Assembly: GCA_934130085.1 (NCBI GenBank)
Contig: CAKOXK010000012.1
Span: 1-43,991 of the forward strand
DNA: 43,991 bases
Direction: 5' to 3'
Source of the DNA: an uncultured Clostridia bacterium
Lineage (GTDB): Bacteria; Bacillota; Clostridia; TANB77; CAG-508
The stretch's first letter is position 1. Each line of letters opens with the position of its first letter. Position numbers and translations under genes: made by a program. Under the pieces are notes generated by a model. It was not told the origin of the DNA and searched no databases. It saw only the letters and a list, made by a program, of their open reading frames with translations. Shown piece after piece: positions 34,856 through 42,372 of the stretch.

Positions 34856-37800
34856 ATGAAATCTGAAATTATAGATAGAATATTAAGTGAAAATAGTGAA
34901 CCATTACATAAAATAATAGAAACAGTAAAAAACAATGCGGTTTTTCAAGATGTAATGAGTAATATAAAAGAAGAATTTTTTATCAATGATAGCATACATG
35001 GAATTTCACATAACGAAAGAGTAGCTTTACTATCCTGTTATATTGGCATACAAGAAGGTCTTGACATTGAAGAATTAAAATTAGTCTTAGAAGCAGCTAA
35101 ATATCATGATATAGGTAGAGGATATGAAGGAAATCATGGAAAATATAGTACAATTATTATAGACAGAAATAAAGAATATATTTTTTCGGATTTAAACGAC
35201 AATGAAATAAATATAATAAAAGCATTATGCCATGGGCATAGTGTAGATGATAGTAGGTATGAAGAAATTGCTAAATTGTATGGTATTAGAAATATAGACC
35301 AATTTAAAAAACTACTTAACATTGTTAAAGATGCAGATGCATTAGATAGAGCGAGACTTCCAAGATTTGGCAAGCTTGATGAGAAGTATTTAAGGACAGA
35401 AACAGCACATGGAATGATTGAGCTCGCAGAAAATTTGTTTAGAGAATATAGAAATATTCAGCAAGAAATACCATCAGAAGATAAAATAGCAGAGAGCAAA
35501 TATACATTTAGTGCGGAATTAAGAGAACAGTTATTATTTGATGGAGAAAATTATTACTTATTACGTTCATTAAATAAAACTGATATTGATAATTTAAATA
35601 GTGGAAATGGAATAATACCAAAGATAGATGATTTAAAGACCCACACAGTACAAGACGTTATGGGACAAATAAGAATGCAACATAGAAAGACTAATTTAAT
35701 TTCTATGTCAGAAGATCCAAATATTGTATTAACATATGATAAATCTAATTTACATAGATTTGTTTTAATAAAGCTTTCTAAAGAAAAAATCGAAAATTCT
35801 CAAAAAGCATTTTCAGCAGGAGAATATTTATTAGGAGTAATGGATTCTGAAATAGAAAGAATAGCAAAAAATGCGCCAGAAAAAGTAAGAAAAATATTAG
35901 AGAATGTTGACAGAGCAACTTCAATTGACGAAATTGTTAGAATAATTAATGGTGCTGATAGGCAAGTACCAACAAGTTTAGTAGAAGTAGAACAACAATA
36001 TTTAAGTAATCTAGAACAACTTAATCAAAGTAAGAAAATTGCTAAATGTAAAGTATTAAACTATTATGGCTTAATGAGAGGAATAGCTCACGATGAAAGA
36101 GGTAAATTATTAGATATAAGTGAATTTACAAGAATTATGAGAAATGGCTATTCATCTTCAGAATGGTTATATTCAGGAAAAATATCTCAAGATAAAATAA
36201 TTAATATTCCAAAAATTTTAATAGATAGTTTAGCACTACTAAAACAAGCAGAATTTCAAGGTAAAGATAAAAAGCTTTTAAGAGAAATTGAACAAGCAGT
36301 TTTAAGATTAGCTATTTCTGAAGAAGAAATAAATCAAGATGATTATATGTTGGAATATTCTGCTCATAATGATTTAAAAAATGATTTAACTATTGATAGA
36401 GCTTATGAAATAACAAATGGTCAGATAAGTTATAGAGATACTAACATGCAACAAATAGCTATAAGATCTCTTGCAGAAATGACTTTAAATAAGAGAAAAA
36501 TAATTGAATTATTAAAAGAAAAATTGCCTAATATTGATATAGAAGAATTACTTTCAGGCACATATTGTATAAATCAAGAAATGATAACTAAACAAAATAA
36601 TAGAGGTAGTCAAATAGGAAGAAATATTAATTTCTTAATATCAGAATATGGTTATGATTTTGATGAAGAAACATCAAGACAAATTTTAGAAAGTGTAGAA
36701 AATTTAAAAGATGAGCAGTTAAATAGTATTATTTCACAAGGTGTAAATGCACAAGAAATTAGAGGATTATTAATAAAAACAAGAGAAAATGATGAAAGAA
36801 TACAAACAAAGAAAAGTAAAACTATTGGTTCAAAATATATCGCAGAGGCAATTATTGAAGGATATAATTGGAAGAAAGATGGAAATACATTAACAAAAGC
36901 TGAAAAGGTATTATTAATAAATACTATACTTACGAATGTTAATACTACTAATAAATTGTATAAACTGTATGATGCTATTAGTCATATTCAAGTAGGAGAA
37001 AAAAAATTTACTCAAAATGATATCTTTGGAATTATAATTAATATAGCGATTGATAAAAAAATTGGAGATATATCATATAATGAGTTATGCCAAAAAAGTA
37101 AAAAAGAAATTCAAGAGATTTTATTAGATAATAATGCTAAGCTTCAAACAAAAGTATTACCAATATCAGTTGATTTATTACATGGTAATGGTAAAGAAGT
37201 AAATAGAATAAAAAAAACAATGCATGACTATTATGAAATTCCTAAAGAAATTATAGAAATGTGTGATATAAAGAATTTATATTATGCACAAAAAATAGTA
37301 GAGGAATTTTGTGAATATAAAAGCATTGATGATGATGTTGTTAAAAAAGCACTTTTAAAATCTTTGATTATGCCAAAATCTATGAATAAGGTCTATGCAA
37401 ATTATTTATCAAGATTGGTAGATGATGTCCAATACGAAGGATTAAGTAAAATGGAGGCATATTCATTTATTTTAAATTCTGCAATAGATGGCTCTGCGGT
37501 TGAAGGTGAAAAGAATTTTTCATACGGACTTTTATTAATGAACACAGGATTTTGTTGTCAAAAAATATCTGAGCAAACAAAAATAAAAAAAGATGTCAGT
37601 GATTTAACAATAAGAAAAGCCTTAGTAAAATATAGAAAAAGTAATATTAATGATTTGATTGAAAAAGCAGAAAACTTAAAACAATCAGAAATTGATAATA
37701 TGGTTGATAGCTTGATAGAGAAAAACAATATAAAAAGAGAGTTTTTTGTAGATTCGAATAATGAATTAATATATAAGCCTGAAAATATATGCATAGCATA

Positions 37801-40159
37801 TAATATAGTCGAAAGGTTTTGTAAAAATAAGAAAATAAATGATGATAATATAACAGGAATTTTATTAAGAAAAGTATTAAATAGTTATCGTTTTTCAACT
37901 AAAAATACAGGAAAGTTTTCTACATTTTTACACAATATGGAAATGTGCAATTTATCAGAAGATGAAATATATGAAACAATTATTGCACTTAGAATAAATG
38001 AAAAAACAGATAATGGATATACAATTAGTGATTTATATAGCAATAATGATAATATATGGCAAAAAATCTTTGAAAATAATATAGATATTAGAACTTATAC
38101 TAATGATTTTTCTATCCATAAATGTGTTGCAGAAGATATAGATAAAGACCTTTTAATAGAACAAATAGGAATGCCAAATGAAGCACTATCTTTTGAATAT
38201 TTGAAGAATAAAGCTGCACCTAATATATATCTTTCTAAAATGATAGCTGAAGAATATTGTAAATCTAATAATATTGAAGATAATAGAGTAAAAAGAATGA
38301 TAATGTATGCTGTATTATCAAATAAACAATTAGATTATATTGCTAAAGGATTAACAAATATAATAGATAATTTATTACAAAGTGGTTTTAATAAAGAACA
38401 AATAAATGAGATTATTATTAATTCAGCATTGGGAGAAGCTTTACAGTTTAATGGTAAATCATATTCATATTCTACATTTATTAATAATTCAGATGGAATT
38501 TTAAATAAAATATCTTCTGAAAATAATATAAATCTTTTAGGTAAAGTAAATTTAAAAAAATTGGAAAATTATTATGAAAATATTGAATATTCACAAATGT
38601 CTTTATTTTCATATAAAACTAATCAAATGGAAACTATATTCATATCACAAGAAGAACAAGAAAATATATATACAGAATTAGAAGATTTGGGATTAAATAG
38701 AGAGTTTATTGAAGAAAAGGAAATTAGAAATGTATATTGCACTAGATGGGCAGTTAAAACATATTGTGATAAAAACAATATAACTGATAAAGATGTAATT
38801 GGAGCTTTGATTTTTTCTATATTAGATAGAAAAGTATTAAATAAAGATCGTACCCAATACTTACATACATTAATAAATAATCTTAGTAGTATGCAATTAG
38901 AGGAAGAAGAACTATGTGCATTGATAATAAATTTAGGAGTAACCAATAGTTCAATGATTGCTGATGTTGGAGGATATAGTTTTAATTCATTGTTAGTAAA
39001 TTCTAATAATTGTATTGAAAAATTAGGAGATTTCTTTGGAGATTTAAGACTTGAAGTGGAAGATAAAACTATTACTATGGCATTAGAAAGATTTAAAGGA
39101 AGTGCTCTAAAAGAAGTAATAAAAAAAAGGAAAAATTTAGATGAAACTGAAGAAATAGAAGCATTAAAAGATCATTTATCACAAATAGGAATAAGTGATG
39201 AAGTAATGAAAGGTAAGAGTAGTAGAAATATATATATTTCTAATTGGATAGTTGAGCAATATTGTGATAAACATGAAATAACTGATATTAAAATTAAAAA
39301 AATGTTTACATTAGCAGTACTTGATGTTGACTCACTAAATGAATCAACAACTTATATTTCAACTTTATTGGAAAAAATGAAGATAGAGGGACTAGAAGAT
39401 GATGATATTTGTGGAATAATATTAAATTTAGCTGGAAATAGTATGGCAAGAAAAAATAATGGAATAAGTTATATAGAATTATTACAGGCACCAAATACAG
39501 TGGCAGATGTATTAAAGGATAATAATCTACCATCAGAAATATCAGAAATAAATATGGCTACTTTTATATCTGAATCTTTAGATGAAGAAGAAAAAGAAAA
39601 AATGTATGAAAAACTAAATGAATTAGAAATTCTTAAAGAGATTCAAAAAGAAAAAAGTGATAATAATTTATATATAGCTTTGTGGATTTTAGAAAAATAT
39701 TGTTCAAATCATGATATAAGTGATAATAAAACAAAAAATAAGATATTAACAAAAATATTAAAGAATAAGTCATTAAATGAAGGTGGCTATATAACTTTAT
39801 CAACAATATTACAAAGCTTTGAGAGAATTGAATGGAATCAAGATGAAATTGTTGAAATGCTTGTTGAATGCACAAAAACTGGTAAAATCATTATTGATGA
39901 TAATAAATTTACATATTCACAATTATTAAGAACTCCATATAAAATATCAGAATCAATAAAAGGAATGGAACATATATTTAGTGGTATTGAACGCAAAATA
40001 GATGGAAAAGATATAATGGAAGCTTCTATGGAATTGCTTGCTAAAGGTAGAGGAGGCAGTCAAATTTGTGATGATGTTCAAGCTGATTATATGCGATTAT
40101 TAGACGAGAAAACAAATAACAATCAAAAGGAAGGAAGTGAGCGAGGTGAATCAGACTAA
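34856..40159 (+). CDS. Giant (1767 aa) HD-domain protein with possible ART-like domain and seven-fold repeat region
   Basis: AAAAGGAAAAAAT precedes the ATG. Residues about 45-200 are an HD-type metal phosphohydrolase: HGISHNERV (H48, H52), YHDIGRG (H84, D85), NHGKYS (H94), CHGHS (H126, H128) and KDADALDRARL (D159, D161), so the metal ligands appear intact. Residues about 228-330 (YYLLRSLNKTDI..., TNLISMSEDPNIVLTYD, RFVLIKLSKEKI) recall an ADP-ribosyltransferase-type core with R237 and a Ser-x-Ser strand; this is a weak inference. From about 655 to 1700 a module of about 100 residues recurs seven times. Its pattern is N(I/L)Yxxxx(I/V)(V/A)xxYC...(I/V)xDxxVK and a later (D/E)(D/E)(I)xxxIIxLA...(Y/F)SYxxLL; the last six copies start near 807, 977, 1123, 1292, 1458 and 1604. 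No signal peptide or membrane helix. Function unknown; first gene of three. Confidence 0.8.
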   Translation: MKSEIIDRILSENSEPLHKIIETVKNNAVFQDVMSNIKEEFFINDSIHGISHNERVALLSCYIGIQEGLDIEELKLVLEAAKYHDIGRGYEGNHGKYSTIIIDRNKEYIFSDLNDNEINIIKALCHGHSVDDSRYEEIAKLYGIRNIDQFKKLLNIVKDADALDRARLPRFGKLDEKYLRTETAHGMIELAENLFREYRNIQQEIPSEDKIAESKYTFSAELREQLLFDGENYYLLRSLNKTDIDNLNSGNGIIPKIDDLKTHTVQDVMGQIRMQHRKTNLISMSEDPNIVLTYDKSNLHRFVLIKLSKEKIENSQKAFSAGEYLLGVMDSEIERIAKNAPEKVRKILENVDRATSIDEIVRIINGADRQVPTSLVEVEQQYLSNLEQLNQSKKIAKCKVLNYYGLMRGIAHDERGKLLDISEFTRIMRNGYSSSEWLYSGKISQDKIINIPKILIDSLALLKQAEFQGKDKKLLREIEQAVLRLAISEEEINQDDYMLEYSAHNDLKNDLTIDRAYEITNGQISYRDTNMQQIAIRSLAEMTLNKRKIIELLKEKLPNIDIEELLSGTYCINQEMITKQNNRGSQIGRNINFLISEYGYDFDEETSRQILESVENLKDEQLNSIISQGVNAQEIRGLLIKTRENDERIQTKKSKTIGSKYIAEAIIEGYNWKKDGNTLTKAEKVLLINTILTNVNTTNKLYKLYDAISHIQVGEKKFTQNDIFGIIINIAIDKKIGDISYNELCQKSKKEIQEILLDNNAKLQTKVLPISVDLLHGNGKEVNRIKKTMHDYYEIPKEIIEMCDIKNLYYAQKIVEEFCEYKSIDDDVVKKALLKSLIMPKSMNKVYANYLSRLVDDVQYEGLSKMEAYSFILNSAIDGSAVEGEKNFSYGLLLMNTGFCCQKISEQTKIKKDVSDLTIRKALVKYRKSNINDLIEKAENLKQSEIDNMVDSLIEKNNIKREFFVDSNNELIYKPENICIAYNIVERFCKNKKINDDNITGILLRKVLNSYRFSTKNTGKFSTFLHNMEMCNLSEDEIYETIIALRINEKTDNGYTISDLYSNNDNIWQKIFENNIDIRTYTNDFSIHKCVAEDIDKDLLIEQIGMPNEALSFEYLKNKAAPNIYLSKMIAEEYCKSNNIEDNRVKRMIMYAVLSNKQLDYIAKGLTNIIDNLLQSGFNKEQINEIIINSALGEALQFNGKSYSYSTFINNSDGILNKISSENNINLLGKVNLKKLENYYENIEYSQMSLFSYKTNQMETIFISQEEQENIYTELEDLGLNREFIEEKEIRNVYCTRWAVKTYCDKNNITDKDVIGALIFSILDRKVLNKDRTQYLHTLINNLSSMQLEEEELCALIINLGVTNSSMIADVGGYSFNSLLVNSNNCIEKLGDFFGDLRLEVEDKTITMALERFKGSALKEVIKKRKNLDETEEIEALKDHLSQIGISDEVMKGKSSRNIYISNWIVEQYCDKHEITDIKIKKMFTLAVLDVDSLNESTTYISTLLEKMKIEGLEDDDICGIILNLAGNSMARKNNGISYIELLQAPNTVADVLKDNNLPSEISEINMATFISESLDEEEKEKMYEKLNELEILKEIQKEKSDNNLYIALWILEKYCSNHDISDNKTKNKILTKILKNKSLNEGGYITLSTILQSFERIEWNQDEIVEMLVECTKTGKIIIDDNKFTYSQLLRTPYKISESIKGMEHIFSGIERKIDGKDIMEASMELLAKGRGGSQICDDVQADYMRLLDEKTNNNQKEGSERGESD

Positions 40160-40595
40160 ATATGCAAATGCATATACAGAAGTATATGAGATATTAAGTT
40201 GCTTAAATAATGAAGAATATTTAAAAATTCCAGAAGAATTAATAGAAGTATTTGAAGAAAATAGAAATTTAGAGTACGAATATGAAATTAATGATGAACA
40301 GGATTTATCAAAGCAACCAATGCTGAAAGAATCTAAAGCAATTTTACTTAATTTATTTAGAGATTACCTTGCTACACCAGAACAAAATCAAAAAATAAAA
40401 CAATGGCTACAAGCTGATAGAGTATATCTTGAAAATCAAAAACAAAAACAATATAATAATAATGTTTTTGAAAATAATAAAAAATACGAAAAGATTAATA
40501 ATGAAGAGTCAAAAACAATATTACCTGTTGTAATAAAAAAACAGTCAATATTTTATAGAATTATTAATAAATTAAAAAGTTTTTTTAAAATATGA
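40146..40595 (+). CDS. Small acidic protein of unknown function, second gene of the HD operon
   Basis: 149 residues if translation starts at GTG 40146, eight bases after AAGGAAG; GTG 40137 is in frame but overlaps that site. The gene overlaps the end of the giant gene, so the two are coupled. The N-terminal half (YANAYTEVYEILSCLNNEEYLKIPEE, then FEENRN) and LFRDYLATPEQ form a compact helical domain I have the impression of having seen in uncultured Clostridia, always unnamed. The C-terminal 50 residues are an Asn/Lys-rich linker and a basic amphipathic end (FYRIINKLKSFFKI) that could touch membrane. No enzymatic motif. Confidence 0.7.
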   Translation: MNQTKYANAYTEVYEILSCLNNEEYLKIPEELIEVFEENRNLEYEYEINDEQDLSKQPMLKESKAILLNLFRDYLATPEQNQKIKQWLQADRVYLENQKQKQYNNNVFENNKKYEKINNEESKTILPVVIKKQSIFYRIINKLKSFFKI

Positions 40596-40605
40596 GGTAT
40601 AGAGA

Positions 40606-40929
40606 ATGAGTGATGAAGATTTGAGATTAAAAGAATGGCAAAGTTTAATGGAGATATATAATGAATTCTTTTACGCAGATGGTGGTATTTATACAGTTTC
40701 ACTATTTGATAAGGAACTAGAACAATATAATTTAGATTTTGACCATATAAAAGAATTAATTCAAAAATTAAAAGAGTTTGAAAAAAAATATGGAAACTTA
40801 TATAAAGATGAAATAGAAAATTTGCAAAAATATAAAGAAAAACTACTTGAATTAGATACTGGAACAAATGGAATAAAAAATATTTATAATAAAATGAGTA
40901 ATATGTATTATTTTATTGAGGAATATTAG
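40606..40929 (+). CDS. Small protein of unknown function, third gene of the HD operon
   Basis: 107 residues. GAGG at 40594-40597, overlapping the previous stop, precedes the ATG by eight bases, so it is translated with the two genes upstream. Entirely helical by composition: an N-terminal part (LKEWQSLMEIYNEFFYADGG) and a likely coiled coil (FDHIKELIQKLKEFEKKYGNLYKDEIENL). No recognised family. A binding partner or control protein for the giant protein is possible from operon position alone. Confidence 0.65.
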   Translation: MSDEDLRLKEWQSLMEIYNEFFYADGGIYTVSLFDKELEQYNLDFDHIKELIQKLKEFEKKYGNLYKDEIENLQKYKEKLLELDTGTNGIKNIYNKMSNMYYFIEEY

Positions 40930-41074
40930 AAAAAAATGTATTAATAATTCTAAAAATATTTTCAAGAAAATTTGAATATATTTTTAAAAAGGTTTGAAAG
41001 TCCTATTGCAAAATGTATAAAGTTATGTTAAATTAATTACAGTAAATTGAATTTTATAAAATGATAAATAAATG

Positions 41075-41185
41075 GTGCTATTTTTCGCATACCTGTCTAC
41101 GAATCGCACCAATAACGTATCTGTTCGAACTAAAGTGAACAGATGATACAAAAATCAATCAGAAATGGTTGATTTTTTCTTTTGA
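41075..41185 (+). ncRNA. Structured segment with three hairpins ending in a terminator
   Basis: GGTGC/GCACC enclose a loop at about 41075-41110. A perfect 8-bp stem ATCTGTTC/GAACAGAT follows with a 10-base loop (about 41119-41145). A strong 10-bp stem AAATCAATCA/TGGTTGATTT with a GAAA tetraloop then runs into a U-rich tail (about 41152-41182). Base composition is less AT-rich than the flanks. An ATG at 41073 could open a 24-codon leader ORF, but no ribosome site is seen. The last stem would also end the HD operon transcript. No firm promoter found. Confidence 0.45.
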
Positions 41186-41215
41186 AAAAAATCATCCTAA
41201 AACTAGAATGAAAGG

Positions 41216-41428
41216 ATGGTGCTTGAAATGAAGATAATTAAACAAGAACTACAATTTGAGGAATGTCTAAAACAAAGATTGGAGTTTATATGTGAGTTTT
41301 CTAAATTTACTCCTACCTTTATCAATGGTAGCATTAGGAAATCAAGACTTTTAATGAGTGTTAGCAAAAATGAAATAGAAAGAACTAGCGAAAGAAGAAC
41401 AAAATCAAGTTGCTCTATTTTTATTTAA
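41216..41428 (+). pseudogene. Small ORF, probably a degraded gene
   Basis: Begins after AAAGG (ATG 41216 or 41228) and reads MKIIKQELQFEECLKQRLEFICEF, then Ser/Arg-rich sequence without character. The +1 frame continues with more protein-like text (LPLSMVALGNQ, later KEEQNQVALFLFNAVILEFNMKKHF), broken by stops, to about 41505. This suggests a frameshifted small gene of the island. Not assigned to a family. Confidence 0.3.
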
Positions 41429-41525
41429 TGCAGTAATTTTAGAATTTAATATGAAAAAACATTTTAGGATTATAAAAGCATTAAAATTTTCTATAATTTT
41501 ATTATAAATTTAATAAAAAGAAGAA

Positions 41526-41558
41526 AAGGCTGACCACAGTTGTAGTTAAGCCTTTTCC
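41526..41558 (-). terminator. Terminator of the minus-strand small gene
   Basis: Read on the minus strand, AAAAGGCT and AGCCTTTT pair, with an inner ACTACA/TGTGGT stem, and are followed by TTCTTCTTTTT. Position is approximate by a base or two. Confidence 0.65.
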
Positions 41559-41568
41559 CCTTTTGGGA

Positions 41569-41775
41569 TTAAATCCCCATCAGCATCATTGCGTGAATGT
41601 ACTCCTGTTCATCCGTTTTGGTCATGGAACCTTCGTAGGAGCAACAGCCACCATGGAAACTTTTGTCGAACTTGAGTTCTTTGCCAGTACTCAAAGTTAC
41701 TGTGCAGTGTCTCAAGATCCGAGCAAAAATTCTTGCGATAGGGCTGGTGTAAAGAGCATACATGTTAATTGCCAT
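41569..41775 (-). CDS. Small conserved-looking protein of the mobile island, unknown function
   Basis: 68 residues on the minus strand: starts MAINMYALYTSPIARIFARIL, has a central GKELKFDKSFHGGCCSYEGS and ends DEQEYIHAMMLMGI. AAGGAG lies at good spacing before the ATG, a promoter lies upstream and a terminator downstream, so it is a complete small transcription unit. Its base composition is clearly richer in G+C than neighbouring genes, a sign of recent transfer. The paired cysteines and histidine could bind metal. No family recognised. Confidence 0.65.
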   Translation of the reverse strand: MAINMYALYTSPIARIFARILRHCTVTLSTGKELKFDKSFHGGCCSYEGSMTKTDEQEYIHAMMLMGI

Positions 41776-41840
41776 AATAAAATTCTCCTTGTTTTACAAA
41801 ACAGTGTTTATGTTCAAATGGTTAAAAAGAACCTACTTAA

Positions 41841-41869
41841 ATTATAACATAAATCAATATAAAATACAA
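41841..41869 (-). promoter_or_regulatory. Promoter of the minus-strand 68-aa gene
   Basis: On the minus strand TTGTAT (41869-41864), 17-base spacer, TATAAT (41846-41841), about 65 bases before the ATG. Confidence 0.6.
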
Positions 41870-41901
41870 ATTTCATGCTTTTAAAATTTTAAAATTTGTA
41901 T

Positions 41902-41929
41902 TTGACAAAATAAAAAAAGTCTGTATAAT
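41902..41929 (+). promoter_or_regulatory. Promoter of a short candidate RNA
   Basis: Perfect TTGACA (41902-41907), 16-base spacer, perfect TATAAT (41924-41929); it drives about 90 bases ending in a hairpin. Confidence 0.7.
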
Positions 41930-41935
41930 AAAGAT

Positions 41936-42026
41936 AGAAAATGAGAGCCACAGAAATGTGTGCTACCATATAAATTACGATAAAACACCACATAGCTCGG
42001 CAAAGCATAATGTGGTGCTTTTATTA
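41936..42026 (+). ncRNA. Candidate small RNA with its own promoter and terminator hairpin
   Basis: Downstream of the consensus promoter the only features are a ten-codon ORF (41941, MRATEMCATI, no ribosome site) and a perfect 8-bp stem CACCACAT (41986-41993) / ATGTGGTG (42010-42017) followed by CTTTTATTATTT. This gives a transcript of about 90 bases. It could be a small regulatory RNA or an attenuator leader for the downstream relaxase/cargo genes. Confidence 0.45.
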
Positions 42027-42122
42027 TTTGCTCAAAATTACTACTATTGCAATAATCAAGGCAAAAGTCAATTTACATTGGCTTATTTTTTTACTTTTTC
42101 ATGAAAATTCTATAAGAATTGA

Positions 42123-42293
42123 AGTAAAATATATGAAATATCTAGACAAGTAGTTTTATTAACTGAAAATAAAATTGGTTCATTAGATGATTTAAATGCT
42201 TTTAGAATTAAATTAGAAGATGAAGTAAGAACATTAAAAGGAGCAAGAGAAAACTTACAAAGTAAAAAGAAATCAAGAAAATATTTGAAATAA
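42123..42293 (+). pseudogene. Relaxase C-terminal remnant 2
   Basis: A frame without a start codon, following a stop at 42120-42122: SRQVVLLTENKIGSLDDLNAF, then charged helical sequence ending KKKSRKYLK at 42293. The KIGSLDDLNA(F) segment followed by a helix of E/K/R/L residues is typical of the C-terminal part of MobA/Tn-type relaxases. The catalytic N-terminal nuclease domain is absent. It ends exactly 80 bp before the DUF1016 start, like remnant 1 before the giant gene. Confidence 0.6.
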
Positions 42294-42327
42294 TATTATG
42301 TAAAATCGCAACAAAAATAAAAATTTA

Positions 42328-42336
42328 TGATATAAT
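42328..42336 (+). promoter_or_regulatory. Extended -10 promoter of the DUF1016 gene
   Basis: TGA immediately before a perfect TATAAT (42331-42336) forms an extended -10 element. A weak GCAACA lies 17 bases upstream. AAAGGA precedes the ATG at 42373. Confidence 0.5.
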
Positions 42337-42372
42337 GATGTTACTTGTAATAAAAATGGAAAGGAATATCTA

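Noticed and set aside
41563..41847. A 94-codon + strand ORF opposite the minus-strand 68-aa gene
   Set aside because: It starts with TTG without a ribosome site and mirrors the minus-strand gene, which has promoter, ribosome site and terminator.
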